Positions 7,708 through 18,572 are shown, counted from the stretch's first letter. The stretch: 64,000 nt of DNA from Methylobacterium sp. NMS14P (GCF_028583545.1 NZ_CP087106.1:4894501-4958500), one strand, 5' to 3'. The notes: a model not told the origin generated them from the letters alone. Made by a program: numbers and translations.

Positions 7708-8742
7708 GTGGCCCTGAACGACCTGCCCCGGCGCGCCCGCAGCGCGTTCGCCCGCTCGACGCCCAGTTGGGCCCCCACCTGGGCGACACCATGGCGGAAC
7801 CGCGCCCGTGCCGCCACGACCCGTGACGGTCCGAGCATCGCGGTGCTGGGCAACTGCCAGGCCCGGGGCATCGCCCGGGCCATGCGCCTGCTCGCGCCGA
7901 AGAGCCCGGTCCACTACCTGCCCATGGGCTCGCTGAAGCGCGACCACGGCCATGTCGACGGCCTGATCCGGACCCTGCGCGCCCACGACCACGTCTTCTC
8001 GCAGGCCTTCCCGGCCGGGCTGATCCCGGGCGGCGACGTCGCCACTGTGCGGGCGGCCGACCCGCGGCTCAAGCTGTTCCCGTCGATCGTGTTCTCGGCC
8101 TTCCACCCGGACATGGTCTATGTCGGGCAGGCCTCGGACCTCGCCGCGCTGAAGCTGACGCCGTCGCCGCTGGGCCAGTACCACTCGGCGATCGTCCTCA
8201 CCGCCCACCGGCTCGGCCTCGACGCCGGCCGCACCGCCGGCCTGTTCCGCGAGGACGTGTTCGCCCGCCTGGGCTACCTCGACCACTGGGACCCGGCCGT
8301 GCGCGAGCTCGTCGGCGCGGCCGACGCCCTGGGCTTCGGGCTGGAGCGCGAGGTGACCCGCTGGGCGCGCCGCGGCGCCTTCATGCACCTGATGAACCAT
8401 CCCAAGGTCCACGTCCTCGGCGACATCGCCCGGCGGCTGCTGCAGGAGAACGGGCTCGCGCCGGAGCCCGTGGAGATCGAGAATTACCTCGGCGACGAGC
8501 TGGCCCAGGACGTGGTCTGGCCGATCTACCCGCCCATCGCCGAGCATTTCGGCCTGACCGGCTCGTACCTGTTCAAGACCAAGCCGCGGGGCGACGACTT
8601 CCCGGTGCTCTACGACCTGCCGGGCTTCGTCGCGGCGAGCTTCGCCCTCTACGACGCGGTGCCCCCCGGGGATCTCGCCTGCCCGCGGGTCGAGGCGTGG
8701 CTCGCCGCGCCGGAGATCGTCGCGCTGTTCCGGGGCGGCTGA
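7708..8742 (+). CDS. WcbI-type polysaccharide biosynthesis protein (putative acetyltransferase)
   Basis: 344-aa protein with a basic N-terminus and then the WcbI signature IAVLGNCQARG at about residues 44-54, followed by HDHVFSQAFPAG and a conserved QYHSAIVL region. WcbI of the Burkholderia pseudomallei capsule locus is a CoA-binding protein proposed to acetylate capsule. The start is a GTG at 7708; the ATG at 7791 is out of frame. It shares a 74-bp divergent promoter gap with the GSCFA gene. No export or glycosyltransferase gene is adjacent, so the modified glycan is unknown. Confidence 0.78.
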   Translation: MALNDLPRRARSAFARSTPSWAPTWATPWRNRARAATTRDGPSIAVLGNCQARGIARAMRLLAPKSPVHYLPMGSLKRDHGHVDGLIRTLRAHDHVFSQAFPAGLIPGGDVATVRAADPRLKLFPSIVFSAFHPDMVYVGQASDLAALKLTPSPLGQYHSAIVLTAHRLGLDAGRTAGLFREDVFARLGYLDHWDPAVRELVGAADALGFGLEREVTRWARRGAFMHLMNHPKVHVLGDIARRLLQENGLAPEPVEIENYLGDELAQDVVWPIYPPIAEHFGLTGSYLFKTKPRGDDFPVLYDLPGFVAASFALYDAVPPGDLACPRVEAWLAAPEIVALFRGG

Positions 8743-8836
8743 GTCCGCCCCCGGGCGCCCCCGGGCGCCGAGGCGTCCGGCCGGCAGGCTCGTCGCTGCG
8801 CGCGCGACGACGGTCCGGCTCGGATGGGTCCGTGAC

Positions 8837-9241
8837 TCAGCCCGCCGCGCAGAGCCGGCTGTCGGAGCCGGCCTCGCCGAGGCCCTCGACCATCATCCGG
8901 ACCAGGCGGTTGACCTCCTGCATCTGGAAGGGCTTGCGCAGGAACAGGCTGCCCGGCACGCCGCTGCGGCCGTTCGTGTCGGTCGAGGTGTAGACCACCG
9001 GCCGGTCCGGGTGGATCGCCCGGAAGGCGTGGGCCACCGTCCAGCCGTCGATCAGCCCGGGCAGGTGGATGTCGGTGAACAGCCAGTCGATCGCCGCGCC
9101 CCGCTCGCGCAGGACGGTCAGCGCGGCCTCGCCCGTGGAGGCTTCGATCACCCGGATGCCGTGCGTCTCGCACAGGCTCGCGATGATCTCGAGGAGCAGG
9201 TAGCTGTCCTCGACGATGAGGACGCTCTGGGCGGGGCGCAT
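8837..9241 (-). CDS. Single-domain response regulator (CheY-like)
   Basis: 134-aa receiver domain without an output domain. The acidic pocket is VEDSYLL at 10-16, the phospho-acceptor is Asp57 in LFTDIHLPG, the switch Ser/Thr is in VYTSTDTNG, and the conserved Lys is Lys103 in LRKPF. ATG at 9241 is chosen because the domain begins at once; no strong ribosome site is visible. No kinase is nearby. Such proteins often act as phosphate relays or protein-interaction switches. Divergent from pal. Confidence 0.85.
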   Translation of the reverse strand: MRPAQSVLIVEDSYLLLEIIASLCETHGIRVIEASTGEAALTVLRERGAAIDWLFTDIHLPGLIDGWTVAHAFRAIHPDRPVVYTSTDTNGRSGVPGSLFLRKPFQMQEVNRLVRMMVEGLGEAGSDSRLCAAG

Positions 9242-9589
9242 GCGGGAGGTCCGGTGTTCGGCCCGCCGATTAGGGAGCGATAGGGTTGAGGATCTCTTAA
9301 AGGCCTGCCCGGACCCGTTACCGGGCGGCCCCGGCGCCTGTTGCAGCGCCGCAACCGGGGCGGCCGAAATGGCGCGGCGCCGCCCTCCGCCCCGCCGCCG
9401 CCGCATTCCGGGCGCGTCCCGGGTGCGTCAGCGCACGCCGTCGATCGGTGCGGACCGTCACCACGCCCCCGCGCCGCCCGGCGGAACCGTCGCTTAACCA
9501 ACCCCGCCTACCAACGGCGCCAGGATTACGCGGACCCGCCTCGAAGACCAGCAGCCGGCCTTCGGCACCGCTCGAGGAGTTTTCAGACC
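9242..9589 (+). promoter_or_regulatory. Upstream region of pal with a CtrA-type half-site
   Basis: 348 bases without a gene between the response regulator and pal. TTAACCA at 9494-9500, about 90 bases before the pal start, matches the half-site of the cell-cycle regulator CtrA. GAGGAG at 9574-9579 is the pal ribosome site. Upstream tol genes are not in this gap, so pal probably has its own promoter here. Nothing else stands out. Confidence 0.4.
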
Positions 9590-10084
9590 ATGCCCCAGCG
9601 TTTCCGCGCCGCCGCCCTCGGCCTCGCGCTCGTCGCCGCCCTCGGCCTGGGCGCCTGCAGCAACGACAAGGACCTCGCCGACGCCTCCGCCTTCGGGGCG
9701 GGCGCCGCGACCCCCGGCAGCGCGCAGGACTTCGTCGTCAATATCGGCGACCGGGTCTTCTTCGAGTCGGACTCCACCGACCTGACGCCCACCGCGACCG
9801 CCACCCTCGACAAGCAGGCCGCGTGGCTGCAGCGCTACCCGCGCTACACCTTCATCATCGAGGGCCACGCCGACGAGCGCGGCACCCGCGAGTACAACTT
9901 CTCCCTCGGCGCCCGCCGGGCCCAGGCGGTGAACGACTACCTCGCGACCCGCGGCATCGCGGCGAGCCGGATGCGGACCGTGTCGTACGGCAAGGAGCGG
10001 CCGGTGGCGGTGTGCAACGACATCTCCTGCTGGTCGCAGAACCGCCGCGCGGTGATCGTCCTCGACCGCGGCGCCGGCGCGTAA
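9590..10084 (+). CDS. pal: Peptidoglycan-associated lipoprotein Pal
   Basis: Outer-membrane lipoprotein of the Tol-Pal system that anchors the outer membrane to peptidoglycan and supports constriction at division. 164 aa. A lipoprotein signal ends in LGAC with the lipidated Cys23. The OmpA-like domain occupies about residues 50-160, with the peptidoglycan-binding segment GHADERGTREYNFSLGARRA and SYGKERP. ATG at 9590 has GAGGAG upstream. It precedes cpoB as usual in Proteobacteria, though the tolQRAB genes are not in this window just upstream. Confidence 0.96.
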   Translation: MPQRFRAAALGLALVAALGLGACSNDKDLADASAFGAGAATPGSAQDFVVNIGDRVFFESDSTDLTPTATATLDKQAAWLQRYPRYTFIIEGHADERGTREYNFSLGARRAQAVNDYLATRGIAASRMRTVSYGKERPVAVCNDISCWSQNRRAVIVLDRGAGA

Positions 10085-10260
10085 GGCCGCGGCGGCGGCG
10101 CGTAGAGCCGCCGCGAACGACCCCGGGGGCAGCGTCCGACCGCCCCCGTCAATGCCTTCGATCACGGCCTTCGATCACGGCCTTCGACTCGCGCCGCAGT
10201 TTTGCCGCGGAACGGCGCATCTGTTAGGGCCTCGCGCCGCCACCGGATCGCACCCGAACC

Positions 10261-11250
10261 ATGTCCGCCCGTCTTCGCACCCGCCTCGCGCTCACCACGA
10301 TCCTGGGAGCCGCGCTCCTCGCCCACCCGGCCGCCGCGCAGGACGCCTCCGAGCTGGTGGTGCGGCTCGGCCGCATCGAGAACCAGTCGCGGCTCATGGC
10401 CGGACAGATCGAGACCCTCCAGTACGAGAATCGCCAGCTCAAGGAGCAACTGCGCAAGTTCCAGGAGGACGTCGAGTTCCGCCTGAACGAGGGCAAGGGC
10501 GGCAAGCCCTCGGCCGCGCCCGCGCCGTCGGGCCCCGTCAACGGCGGCAACCCGGGCGCCGGACGCCCCGGCAAGCGCGGCGACGCCTTCGACCCGTCGC
10601 AATCCCCCGGGGCCCCGGGCGCCCCGGTGCAGCTCGGCAGCACGCGGCCCTCCGCGCCGCTGCCGCCCCGCGAGGCCGAGGAGGCCGCCGAGGCGGCGCC
10701 CCGGCCGCAGCGCCTGCCCCAGGGCGCGGTCAACGAATCGGGCGAGGAGGACGCGGAGGCCGGGACCCCGGGCTACGACGAGCCGGTCGATCTGCGGCCG
10801 CCGGCCCGGACCGGGGCGATCCCGGCGCGGCCCTCCGAGAGCGTGGCGGCGACCCGGACGGGCGATCCGGCCGTCGATTACGACGCCGCGGTCGAGCTGT
10901 ACCGCGCCAAGCAGTACGAGCAGGCCGAGATGGGTCTGCGCCAGTTCATCCAGTCGCACCCGCGCGACAACCGCGTCGCCGGCGCGACCTACTGGCTCGG
11001 CGAGAGCTACCTCGCCCGCGGCCGCAACCGCGAGGCCGCCGAGCAGTTCCTGAAGGTCTCGACCGACTACGCCCGCTCCTCCCAGGCCCCTGACGCCATG
11101 CTGAAGCTCGGCGTCACGCTCAACGCGCTCGGCGCCCGCGAGCAGGCCTGCGCGACCCTGGCCGAGCTGGACCGGAAGTTCCCGAATGCCGGCAACGGCG
11201 TCCGCCAGGGCGTCGCCCGCGAGCAGAAGCGCGCCCGCTGCGGCGCCTGA
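10261..11250 (+). CDS. cpoB: Tol-Pal system protein CpoB/YbgF
   Basis: Periplasmic protein linking Tol-Pal to peptidoglycan synthesis during division. 329 aa: a cleavable signal (to about HPAAAQ, residue 25), a coiled-coil segment (residues 28-75, IENQSRLMAGQIETLQYEN), a long low-complexity Pro/Ala/Gly linker (75-195), and a C-terminal TPR domain (about 200-325; YDAAVELYRAKQYEQAE, TYWLGESYLARG, DAMLKLG). The linker is longer than in E. coli. It follows pal by 176 bases and its stop codon abuts the tilS frame. Confidence 0.92.
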   Translation: MSARLRTRLALTTILGAALLAHPAAAQDASELVVRLGRIENQSRLMAGQIETLQYENRQLKEQLRKFQEDVEFRLNEGKGGKPSAAPAPSGPVNGGNPGAGRPGKRGDAFDPSQSPGAPGAPVQLGSTRPSAPLPPREAEEAAEAAPRPQRLPQGAVNESGEEDAEAGTPGYDEPVDLRPPARTGAIPARPSESVAATRTGDPAVDYDAAVELYRAKQYEQAEMGLRQFIQSHPRDNRVAGATYWLGESYLARGRNREAAEQFLKVSTDYARSSQAPDAMLKLGVTLNALGAREQACATLAELDRKFPNAGNGVRQGVAREQKRARCGA

Positions 11251-11321
11251 GCGATCCGGGCGACCCGGTCCTCGGCGCTCTCCGTCCCTGGCTCGACCGG
11301 GCCGCGCGCGGCGGGCGGGGC

Positions 11322-12359
11322 GTGCTCCTCGCCGTCTCGGGCGGTCCCGATTCGAGCGCCCTGATGCACGCCGCCGCGCGCCTGCGCGACGCGGCCGGCG
11401 CGTCGCTGCTTGTGGCGACCGTGGATCACGGCCTGCGGCCGGAATCCGGCGCGGAGGCCGAGGCCGTCGGACGCGCGGCCCGGGCGCTGGGCCTGCCCCA
11501 CGCGATCCTGCCCTGGGCAGGCGCGAAGCCCGGCACCGGCCTGCAGGACGCGGCCCGCACGGCCCGCTACGCACTCCTCGCCGCCCATGCCGAGGCGGCC
11601 GGCGCCGGGCTCGTGCTGACGGGCCACACGCGGGATGACCAGGCCGAGACGGTGCTGATCCGGCTCGCGGCCGGCAGCGGCCCCGCGGGCCTCGCCGGCA
11701 TGCGCGCCGAGCGGGACCTCGGCCCCGGCCTCGCCCTCGGGCGCCCGTTCCTGCACCTGCCGAAGGCCAGTCTGGTGGCGTGGTGCGCGGCAGGCGACAT
11801 CGCGTATGTGCGCGATCCCGCCAACGGCGACTCGCGCTTCGCCCGCGGCCGCCTGCGCGCGGCTTGGCCGGCCCTGGAGCGCGAGGGCCTGACCCGCGCG
11901 CGCCTCGCCCGGCTCGCCGAGCGCGCCGCCCGCGACGAGGCCGCGCTCCGGAGCGCGGCCGAGCGGGCCCTCGACGCGGCGCAGCGGCCCGGGCCGCAGA
12001 CGGGCGCGGAGCTGCGGCTCGACGGGCGCGCCCTGGCGGCGCTGCCGGACGCCGTCGCCCTGCGCTGCCTCGATCTCGCCCTGGCCCGGGCCGGCGCGGC
12101 GCCGCGCCGCCTCGAGCGCCTCGAGACCCTCGTCCTCGAATCGCTCCTGCCGGCCCTGCGACGCCGGGAGCCGGTCCGCCGCACCCTGGCGGGGTTCCTC
12201 GTCTCCGCCGACGCGGGCGGGACCGTGAGCCTCGCCCCGGCGCCGCCGCGCCGGCACGGGCCCGCAGATGCTGCCCTCGCCGCAGGGTCCCCCGACTTAC
12301 TTGGCAAGGGAGAGCCCCCCGCCTACATTGGCGAGGTGTGCACGGATGGACCGGAATAG
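11322..12359 (+). CDS. tilS: tRNA(Ile)-lysidine synthase
   Basis: Modifies C34 of the tRNA-Ile CAU anticodon to lysidine using ATP and lysine. The PP-loop motif is AVSGGPDSSAL, followed by VDHGLRPES and GHTRDDQAETVLIRLA, all diagnostic. 345 aa from the GTG at 11322, but that puts the PP-loop only five residues from the start. The same frame is open further upstream and its last 25 codons (RPWLDRAARGG) look coding; there is no ATG, GTG or TTG, only a CTG at 11247 that overlaps the cpoB stop. The true start may therefore be that CTG. Order cpoB-tilS-ftsH is conserved in alphaproteobacteria. Confidence 0.9.
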   Translation: MLLAVSGGPDSSALMHAAARLRDAAGASLLVATVDHGLRPESGAEAEAVGRAARALGLPHAILPWAGAKPGTGLQDAARTARYALLAAHAEAAGAGLVLTGHTRDDQAETVLIRLAAGSGPAGLAGMRAERDLGPGLALGRPFLHLPKASLVAWCAAGDIAYVRDPANGDSRFARGRLRAAWPALEREGLTRARLARLAERAARDEAALRSAAERALDAAQRPGPQTGAELRLDGRALAALPDAVALRCLDLALARAGAAPRRLERLETLVLESLLPALRRREPVRRTLAGFLVSADAGGTVSLAPAPPRRHGPADAALAAGSPDLLGKGEPPAYIGEVCTDGPE

Positions 12360-12407
12360 CCGCGTGGCGGGTCCGTCCCGGGGGTCGCACGCGCCAGGGA
12401 TTGATCG

Positions 12408-14330
<1,923 letters not shown>

Positions 14331-14351
14331 GACCGCGCGGTTGGACGAGCG

Positions 14352-14377
14352 AAAGGGCGCCGCGAGGCGCCCTTTTT
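14352..14377 (+). terminator. Rho-independent terminator after ftsH
   Basis: Ten-base stem AAAGGGCGCC / GGCGCCCTTT (14352-14361 and 14366-14375) with a GCGA loop and a T-run of five. From here to 14659 (282 bases) I see no gene; the sequence is less GC-rich and probably holds the promoter of the next gene. Confidence 0.9.
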
Positions 14378-14659
14378 CGTGCCGTGCAGCCTCCTCCGAC
14401 GCACGTGCAGCTTCGATGTCTCCGTCGGCGGTGCGCTGTCGGGAGCGGGCGCGGGTCCCCTCTCCCGGGCGGAGGAGGGAACTCGCTGGGCTCTCTCATC
14501 AGCGTCGGTGTTCACCCGCGACGCGTGATCATCGGCGCGTCGCCCGTGACAAACCAACCCTCCTGTCTGCCGATCGATGTCGTCAGCTTGGCCGGAGGCT
14601 CGGCGGAATCCGACGAATCGGAAACACAGAACCTTTCCGCGGGTCGCAGCCAGATCCCG

Positions 14660-15472
14660 ATGCCGGTCTCGACCTATCTCGTCGTCGCCCTCGGCGCCGT
14701 CGTCGCCGGCTTCGTGCAGGGCCTGTCGGGCTTCGCCTTCGGGCTCACGGCCCTGTCGTTCTGGGCCTGGGTGATCGACCCGCAGCTCGCCGCCGTGCTC
14801 GCCGTCTCCGGCGCCTTCACCGGTCAGGTCATCGCGGCGGTTACGGTCCGGCGCGGGTTCGAGCCCGGGCGCCTCGCGCCCTTCGTCCTCGGCGGCCTCG
14901 CCGGCATCCCCCTCGGCGTCCTCCTGCTGCCGCGGCTCGACGCCGACTGGTTCAAGATGCTCCTCGGCCTCCTGCTGATGGTCTGGTGCCCGACCATGCT
15001 GTTCGCCCGCAACCTGCCGCGGATCACGGCCGGCGGCCGGCTTGCCGACGCCGCGGTGGGCCTCGGCGGCGGCATGATGGGCGGGCTCGGCGGCTTCACG
15101 GGCGTGCTGCCGACCCTCTGGTGCACCCTGCGCCGCTACGAGCGCGACGTGCAGCGCTCGGTGATCCAGAACTTCAACCTCGCCATGCTCAGCGTGACCA
15201 TGGCGACCTATCTCGCCGCGGGGCTCGTCACCCGGGAGACGCTGCCGATGCTGGCGGTGATCCTGCCGGCGATGCTGGTCCCGACGCTGCTCGGCACCCG
15301 GATCTATCTGGGGATCGGAGAGGTCGCCTTCCGCCGGCTCGTGCTCGGCCTGCTGACCGTCTCGGGCCTCGCGCTGGTCTCGGCCTCGGTGCCGCGGCTC
15401 CTGCAGCGCGCCGGGCGCCCCATTTCGACCGCCTTTGTCGCGGAGCACCCCGTTGACTCTGCCGGCCGGTGA
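14660..15472 (+). CDS. TSUP (TauE/SafE) family membrane transporter
   Basis: 270-aa integral membrane protein with about eight hydrophobic helices. The two internal repeats expected for TSUP are visible: VVAGFVQGLSGFAFGL near residue 15 and GLGGGMMGGLGGFTGV near 135. The family exports or imports sulfite, sulfoacetate, sulfonates or other organic anions; substrate is not predictable here. ATG at 14660 is chosen because the first membrane helix starts immediately after; upstream in-frame sequence is not hydrophobic. The glmM gene follows 66 bases after the stop. Confidence 0.85.
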   Translation: MPVSTYLVVALGAVVAGFVQGLSGFAFGLTALSFWAWVIDPQLAAVLAVSGAFTGQVIAAVTVRRGFEPGRLAPFVLGGLAGIPLGVLLLPRLDADWFKMLLGLLLMVWCPTMLFARNLPRITAGGRLADAAVGLGGGMMGGLGGFTGVLPTLWCTLRRYERDVQRSVIQNFNLAMLSVTMATYLAAGLVTRETLPMLAVILPAMLVPTLLGTRIYLGIGEVAFRRLVLGLLTVSGLALVSASVPRLLQRAGRPISTAFVAEHPVDSAGR

Positions 15473-15538
15473 GCCGCCGGCGGGCGCGATAATCTGCTAA
15501 GCTGTGCCGGGTCCACGAGACCGGGCGCCGGAGACGTG

Positions 15539-16882
15539 ATGGTGCGCAAGTATTTCGGAACCGACGGCATCCGGGGCCGGGCCAACGGCGTGATCACGCC
15601 CGAGCTCGCCCTCAAGGTCGGTCAGGCCGCCGGCCTCGTGTTCCAGCGCGGCGACCACCGCCACCGGGTGGTGATCGGCAAGGACACCCGCCTCTCCGGC
15701 TACATGATCGAGACCGCCCTGGTCGCCGGCTTCACATCGGTCGGCATGGACGTGCTGCTGCTCGGGCCGGTGCCGACGCCGGCCGTGGCCATGCTGACCC
15801 GCTCGATGCGGGCCGATCTCGGCGTGATGATCTCGGCCTCGCACAACCCGTTCGAGGACAACGGCATCAAGCTGTTCGGGCCCGACGGCTTCAAGCTCAA
15901 CGACGCGATCGAGCACGAGATCGAGGGGCTGATCGACGCCGACATGCACAAGCGCCTCTCCGGCTCGAACGACCTCGGCCGGGCCAAGCGCATCGAGAGC
16001 GTGCACGCCCGCTACATCGAGTTCGCCAAGCGCACCCTGCCGCGGCAGGTGACGCTGGACGGGCTGCGGGTCGTGGTCGACTGCGCCAACGGCGCGGCCT
16101 ACCGGGTCGCCCCCGAGACCCTGTGGGAGCTCGGCGCCGAGGTGATCGCCATCGGCACCGAGCCGGACGGGTTCAACATCAACCGGGATGTCGGCTCGAC
16201 CGCGCCCGCGGCCCTGATCGACATGGTGCGCGAGCGCCGGGCCGATATCGGCATCGCGCTGGACGGCGACGCCGACCGGGTGCTGATCGTGGACGAGAAG
16301 GGCCAGGTGGTCGACGGCGACCAGCTCATGGCCGTCGTGGCGCGCTCCTGGAAAGAGGACGAGCGCCTGACGCAGCCGGGCGTGGTGGCGACGATCATGT
16401 CGAATCTCGGCCTGGAGCGCTTCCTCGGCGGCCTCGGCCTGACCCTGGCCCGCACGGCGGTGGGGGACCGCTACGTCCTCGAGCACATGCGGGCGCACGG
16501 CTACAACCTCGGCGGCGAGCAGTCCGGCCACATCATCATGTCGGACTACACGACCACCGGCGACGGCCTCGTGGCCGCCCTGCAGCTCCTGAGCGTGGTG
16601 CAGCGACAGAACCGGCCCGTGAGCGAGGTCTGCCACTGCTTCGACCCGCTGCCGCAGATCCTCAAGAACGTCCGCTACCGGAGCGGCGAGCCCTTGCGCG
16701 AGGACAGCGTGGTCAGCGCGATCGAGCACGCGCGCGAGCGGCTCGGCAATGCCGGCCGCCTCGTGATCCGCCCGTCGGGCACCGAGCCGGTGATCCGCGT
16801 CATGGCCGAGGGTGACGATCGCGGCCTCGTCAACGCGGTGGTCGACGAGGTGGTCGACGCCGTCACCCGCGCGGCGGCCTGA
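15539..16882 (+). CDS. glmM: Phosphoglucosamine mutase
   Basis: Interconverts glucosamine 6-phosphate and glucosamine 1-phosphate for UDP-GlcNAc, hence peptidoglycan and LPS. 447 aa. The active serine is Ser101 in [12 protein letters not shown], matching the E. coli position; the metal loop is DGDADR, and the phosphate-binding loop is [12 protein letters not shown] near 410. The start reads [13 protein letters not shown]; the ATG at 15539 has GGAG five bases upstream, while an in-frame GTG sits directly before it at 15536. Downstream linkage with ftsH is a familiar alphaproteobacterial arrangement, here interrupted by the TSUP gene. Confidence 0.97.
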   Translation: MVRKYFGTDGIRGRANGVITPELALKVGQAAGLVFQRGDHRHRVVIGKDTRLSGYMIETALVAGFTSVGMDVLLLGPVPTPAVAMLTRSMRADLGVMISASHNPFEDNGIKLFGPDGFKLNDAIEHEIEGLIDADMHKRLSGSNDLGRAKRIESVHARYIEFAKRTLPRQVTLDGLRVVVDCANGAAYRVAPETLWELGAEVIAIGTEPDGFNINRDVGSTAPAALIDMVRERRADIGIALDGDADRVLIVDEKGQVVDGDQLMAVVARSWKEDERLTQPGVVATIMSNLGLERFLGGLGLTLARTAVGDRYVLEHMRAHGYNLGGEQSGHIIMSDYTTTGDGLVAALQLLSVVQRQNRPVSEVCHCFDPLPQILKNVRYRSGEPLREDSVVSAIEHARERLGNAGRLVIRPSGTEPVIRVMAEGDDRGLVNAVVDEVVDAVTRAAA

Positions 16883-16898
16883 GGCCGGAGCCTCGGAG

Positions 16899-16925
16899 CC
16901 GCCCGACCCTGCGGGGGCCGGGCGG
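16899..16925. terminator. Hairpin between glmM and the YjbR gene
   Basis: CCGCCCG / CGGGCGG (16899-16905 and 16919-16925), loop of 13. It sits between convergent genes and could act on both strands; there is no T-run. Confidence 0.35.
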
Positions 16926-16944
16926 AGCCGCATCGGGCGCGGGG

Positions 16945-17286
16945 TCAGCCCAGGTCGGCGTAGGCGGCGCGCAGCTCCGCGGGTGCGGTCATCCGCCACG
17001 CCCCCAGCAGCGCCGCCCGCAGGGTCTCCTCGGTGCAGGGGTCGAGGTCGAGATTGGTCCAGCCCCGCCGCCCCCAGGCGCCGTCGAGCGGCGCGAACAG
17101 GTCCGGCTCGGCCTCGCACAGGGCGGCCTGATCCGCGGGTGCGAGGCGCAGCACCACCCGCGCCTCCTCGACCCAGAGGGTCGCGAAGACCCGGCCGCCG
17201 ACCCGGAAATCCGGGTTGCCGCTGTGGGCGCCCGCCACCGTCTCGGGCAGCATCAGCGCCAGGACGCGCACGTCGTCGGGCCCCAT
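16945..17286 (-). CDS. MmcQ/YjbR family protein
   Basis: 113-aa small soluble protein of the MmcQ/YjbR family, which has a CyaY-like fold and is often annotated as DNA-binding on thin evidence. Typical features are the early LPETVAGAHSGNPDFRVGGRVFATL, a Leu-rich strand with ARVVLRL, and the C-terminal LLGAWRMTAPAEL. ATG at 17286. It is alone on this strand, facing glmM. Function unknown. Confidence 0.85.
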   Translation of the reverse strand: MGPDDVRVLALMLPETVAGAHSGNPDFRVGGRVFATLWVEEARVVLRLAPADQAALCEAEPDLFAPLDGAWGRRGWTNLDLDPCTEETLRAALLGAWRMTAPAELRAAYADLG

Positions 17287-17462
17287 GCGGTCGTCAGTCC
17301 CCGCGCGGCCCGGGCGACCGGGCCACGGCGATCCGGTCGCTCATGCGGCCCTTCCCCGACAGATGAACTGCGCCAACCCGGCGACGCGACGCAGCGGAAA
17401 CAAGCAAGTCTCGCACGGACGACCAGTTCGACAGCTCGGCAACGGATGCGCAAGCCTAACAT

Positions 17463-17483
17463 TTAACGTTAAGCCGGATTTAA
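17463..17483 (+). promoter_or_regulatory. CtrA-type box upstream of outer-membrane protein gene
   Basis: TTAA-GCCGGAT-TTAA at 17469-17483 is an exact TTAA-N7-TTAA match, the consensus of the alphaproteobacterial cell-cycle regulator CtrA. It overlaps the palindrome TTAACGTTAA at 17463-17472. The site lies about 80 bases before the start codon of the next gene in a noticeably AT-richer stretch, a plausible promoter position. Binding is not shown by sequence alone. Confidence 0.55.
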
Positions 17484-17562
17484 GACGTTCCTTCCATCCT
17501 TCCCTCGTACCCCGGGACCGCGCGCCGCGCGTCCGGCCCACGAGTCCAGTGAAGGAATCTCC

Positions 17563-18537
17563 ATGGCCCGCTCCAAGCTGAACGCTTTGGTGCGTAGCCT
17601 GACGCTCGCGGCGAGCGTCGGCGCGCCCTGCCTCGCCGCGGCCGCGGATCTGATGCTCCCGCCGCCTCCGCCTCCGCCGCCCCCGCCGATCGAGGTCGGC
17701 GGCGGCTGGTACCTGCGCGGCGACGTGGGCGCCAGCATCTACACCCGTCCGCGCTACAGCGACGCCTACGACTACACCGGCTACGCCGAGTCCAACCGCG
17801 CCTTCGGCAACGCGGTGGGCGGCGGCGGTTTCGCCGGCGTCGGCGTCGGCTACCAGTTCACCCCGTTCCTGCGCGGCGACATCACCGGTGAGTACCGCTA
17901 CTCCACCGGCCTGCGCGGCAGCGAGTACTACAAGGGTCCCGATTTCGATAACGGGCTCGGGTCGTACGGCGTGAACAAGTCGAGCGGCAACTTCGACTCC
18001 GCGGTGGTTCTGGCCAACGCGTATTTCGACCTCGGCACGTGGTACGGCATCACGCCGTTCATCGGCGGCGGCGTCGGCTACGCGTTCAACCACGTCTCGA
18101 GCTACTCGACGAACCAGCAGTTCACCAGCCCGACCTACGCGTACGATTACACCAATGCCGGCTGCGGCTGCATCCCGTACGCCCCGGTCTACGACCCGAA
18201 CGGCAACCCGGTGTACAACACCAACAGCGGCAGCAAGTTCTACAAGGACAAGACCACCGGCAGCCTCGCCTGGGCGCTCCACGCCGGTCTCGCCTACAAC
18301 GTGACCGACGCGCTGAAGATCGAGGTGGCCTACCGCTACTTGAACCTCGGCAAGGCCGAGACCGGCCCGGGCTTCGTCCCGTGCTGCACCGGCAGCCTGC
18401 AGGCGATCAAGATCAAGGACATCGAGGCGCACGACGTGAAGATCGGCCTGCGCTACTACCTCGGCGGCTTCGTGGCGGCCCCGCTGCCGCCGCTGATGCC
18501 GGAGCCGATCCCCGGCCCGCTGGTGCGCAAGTACTGA
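17563..18537 (+). CDS. Outer-membrane beta-barrel protein (Omp25/Omp31-like)
   Basis: 324-aa outer-membrane protein. A signal peptide ends near AAAAD (about residue 29); the mature protein begins with a run of ten prolines (residues 33-42), then repeated amphipathic strands rich in Gly, Tyr and Asp (GGGWYLRGDVGASI, AGVGVGYQFTPFLRGDI, GITPFIGGGVGYAFNH, LKIEVAYRYLNLG) and the closing strand DVKIGLRYYLGG. A short cysteine-containing loop (AGCGCIPYAP) is near 200. ATG at 17563 follows AGTGAAGGA. Such proteins are structural or pore-forming in rhizobia and methylobacteria. A terminator follows. Confidence 0.88.
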   Translation: MARSKLNALVRSLTLAASVGAPCLAAAADLMLPPPPPPPPPPIEVGGGWYLRGDVGASIYTRPRYSDAYDYTGYAESNRAFGNAVGGGGFAGVGVGYQFTPFLRGDITGEYRYSTGLRGSEYYKGPDFDNGLGSYGVNKSSGNFDSAVVLANAYFDLGTWYGITPFIGGGVGYAFNHVSSYSTNQQFTSPTYAYDYTNAGCGCIPYAPVYDPNGNPVYNTNSGSKFYKDKTTGSLAWALHAGLAYNVTDALKIEVAYRYLNLGKAETGPGFVPCCTGSLQAIKIKDIEAHDVKIGLRYYLGGFVAAPLPPLMPEPIPGPLVRKY

Positions 18538-18572
18538 TCGCGCCTCGACCGCGATCCCACCGACAGGCGACG

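Noticed and set aside
8760..8820. GCTCGTCGCTGCGCGCGCGACGACGG as a third copy of the dispersed repeat.
   Set aside because: Only a few bases resemble the right arm and there is no matching left arm.
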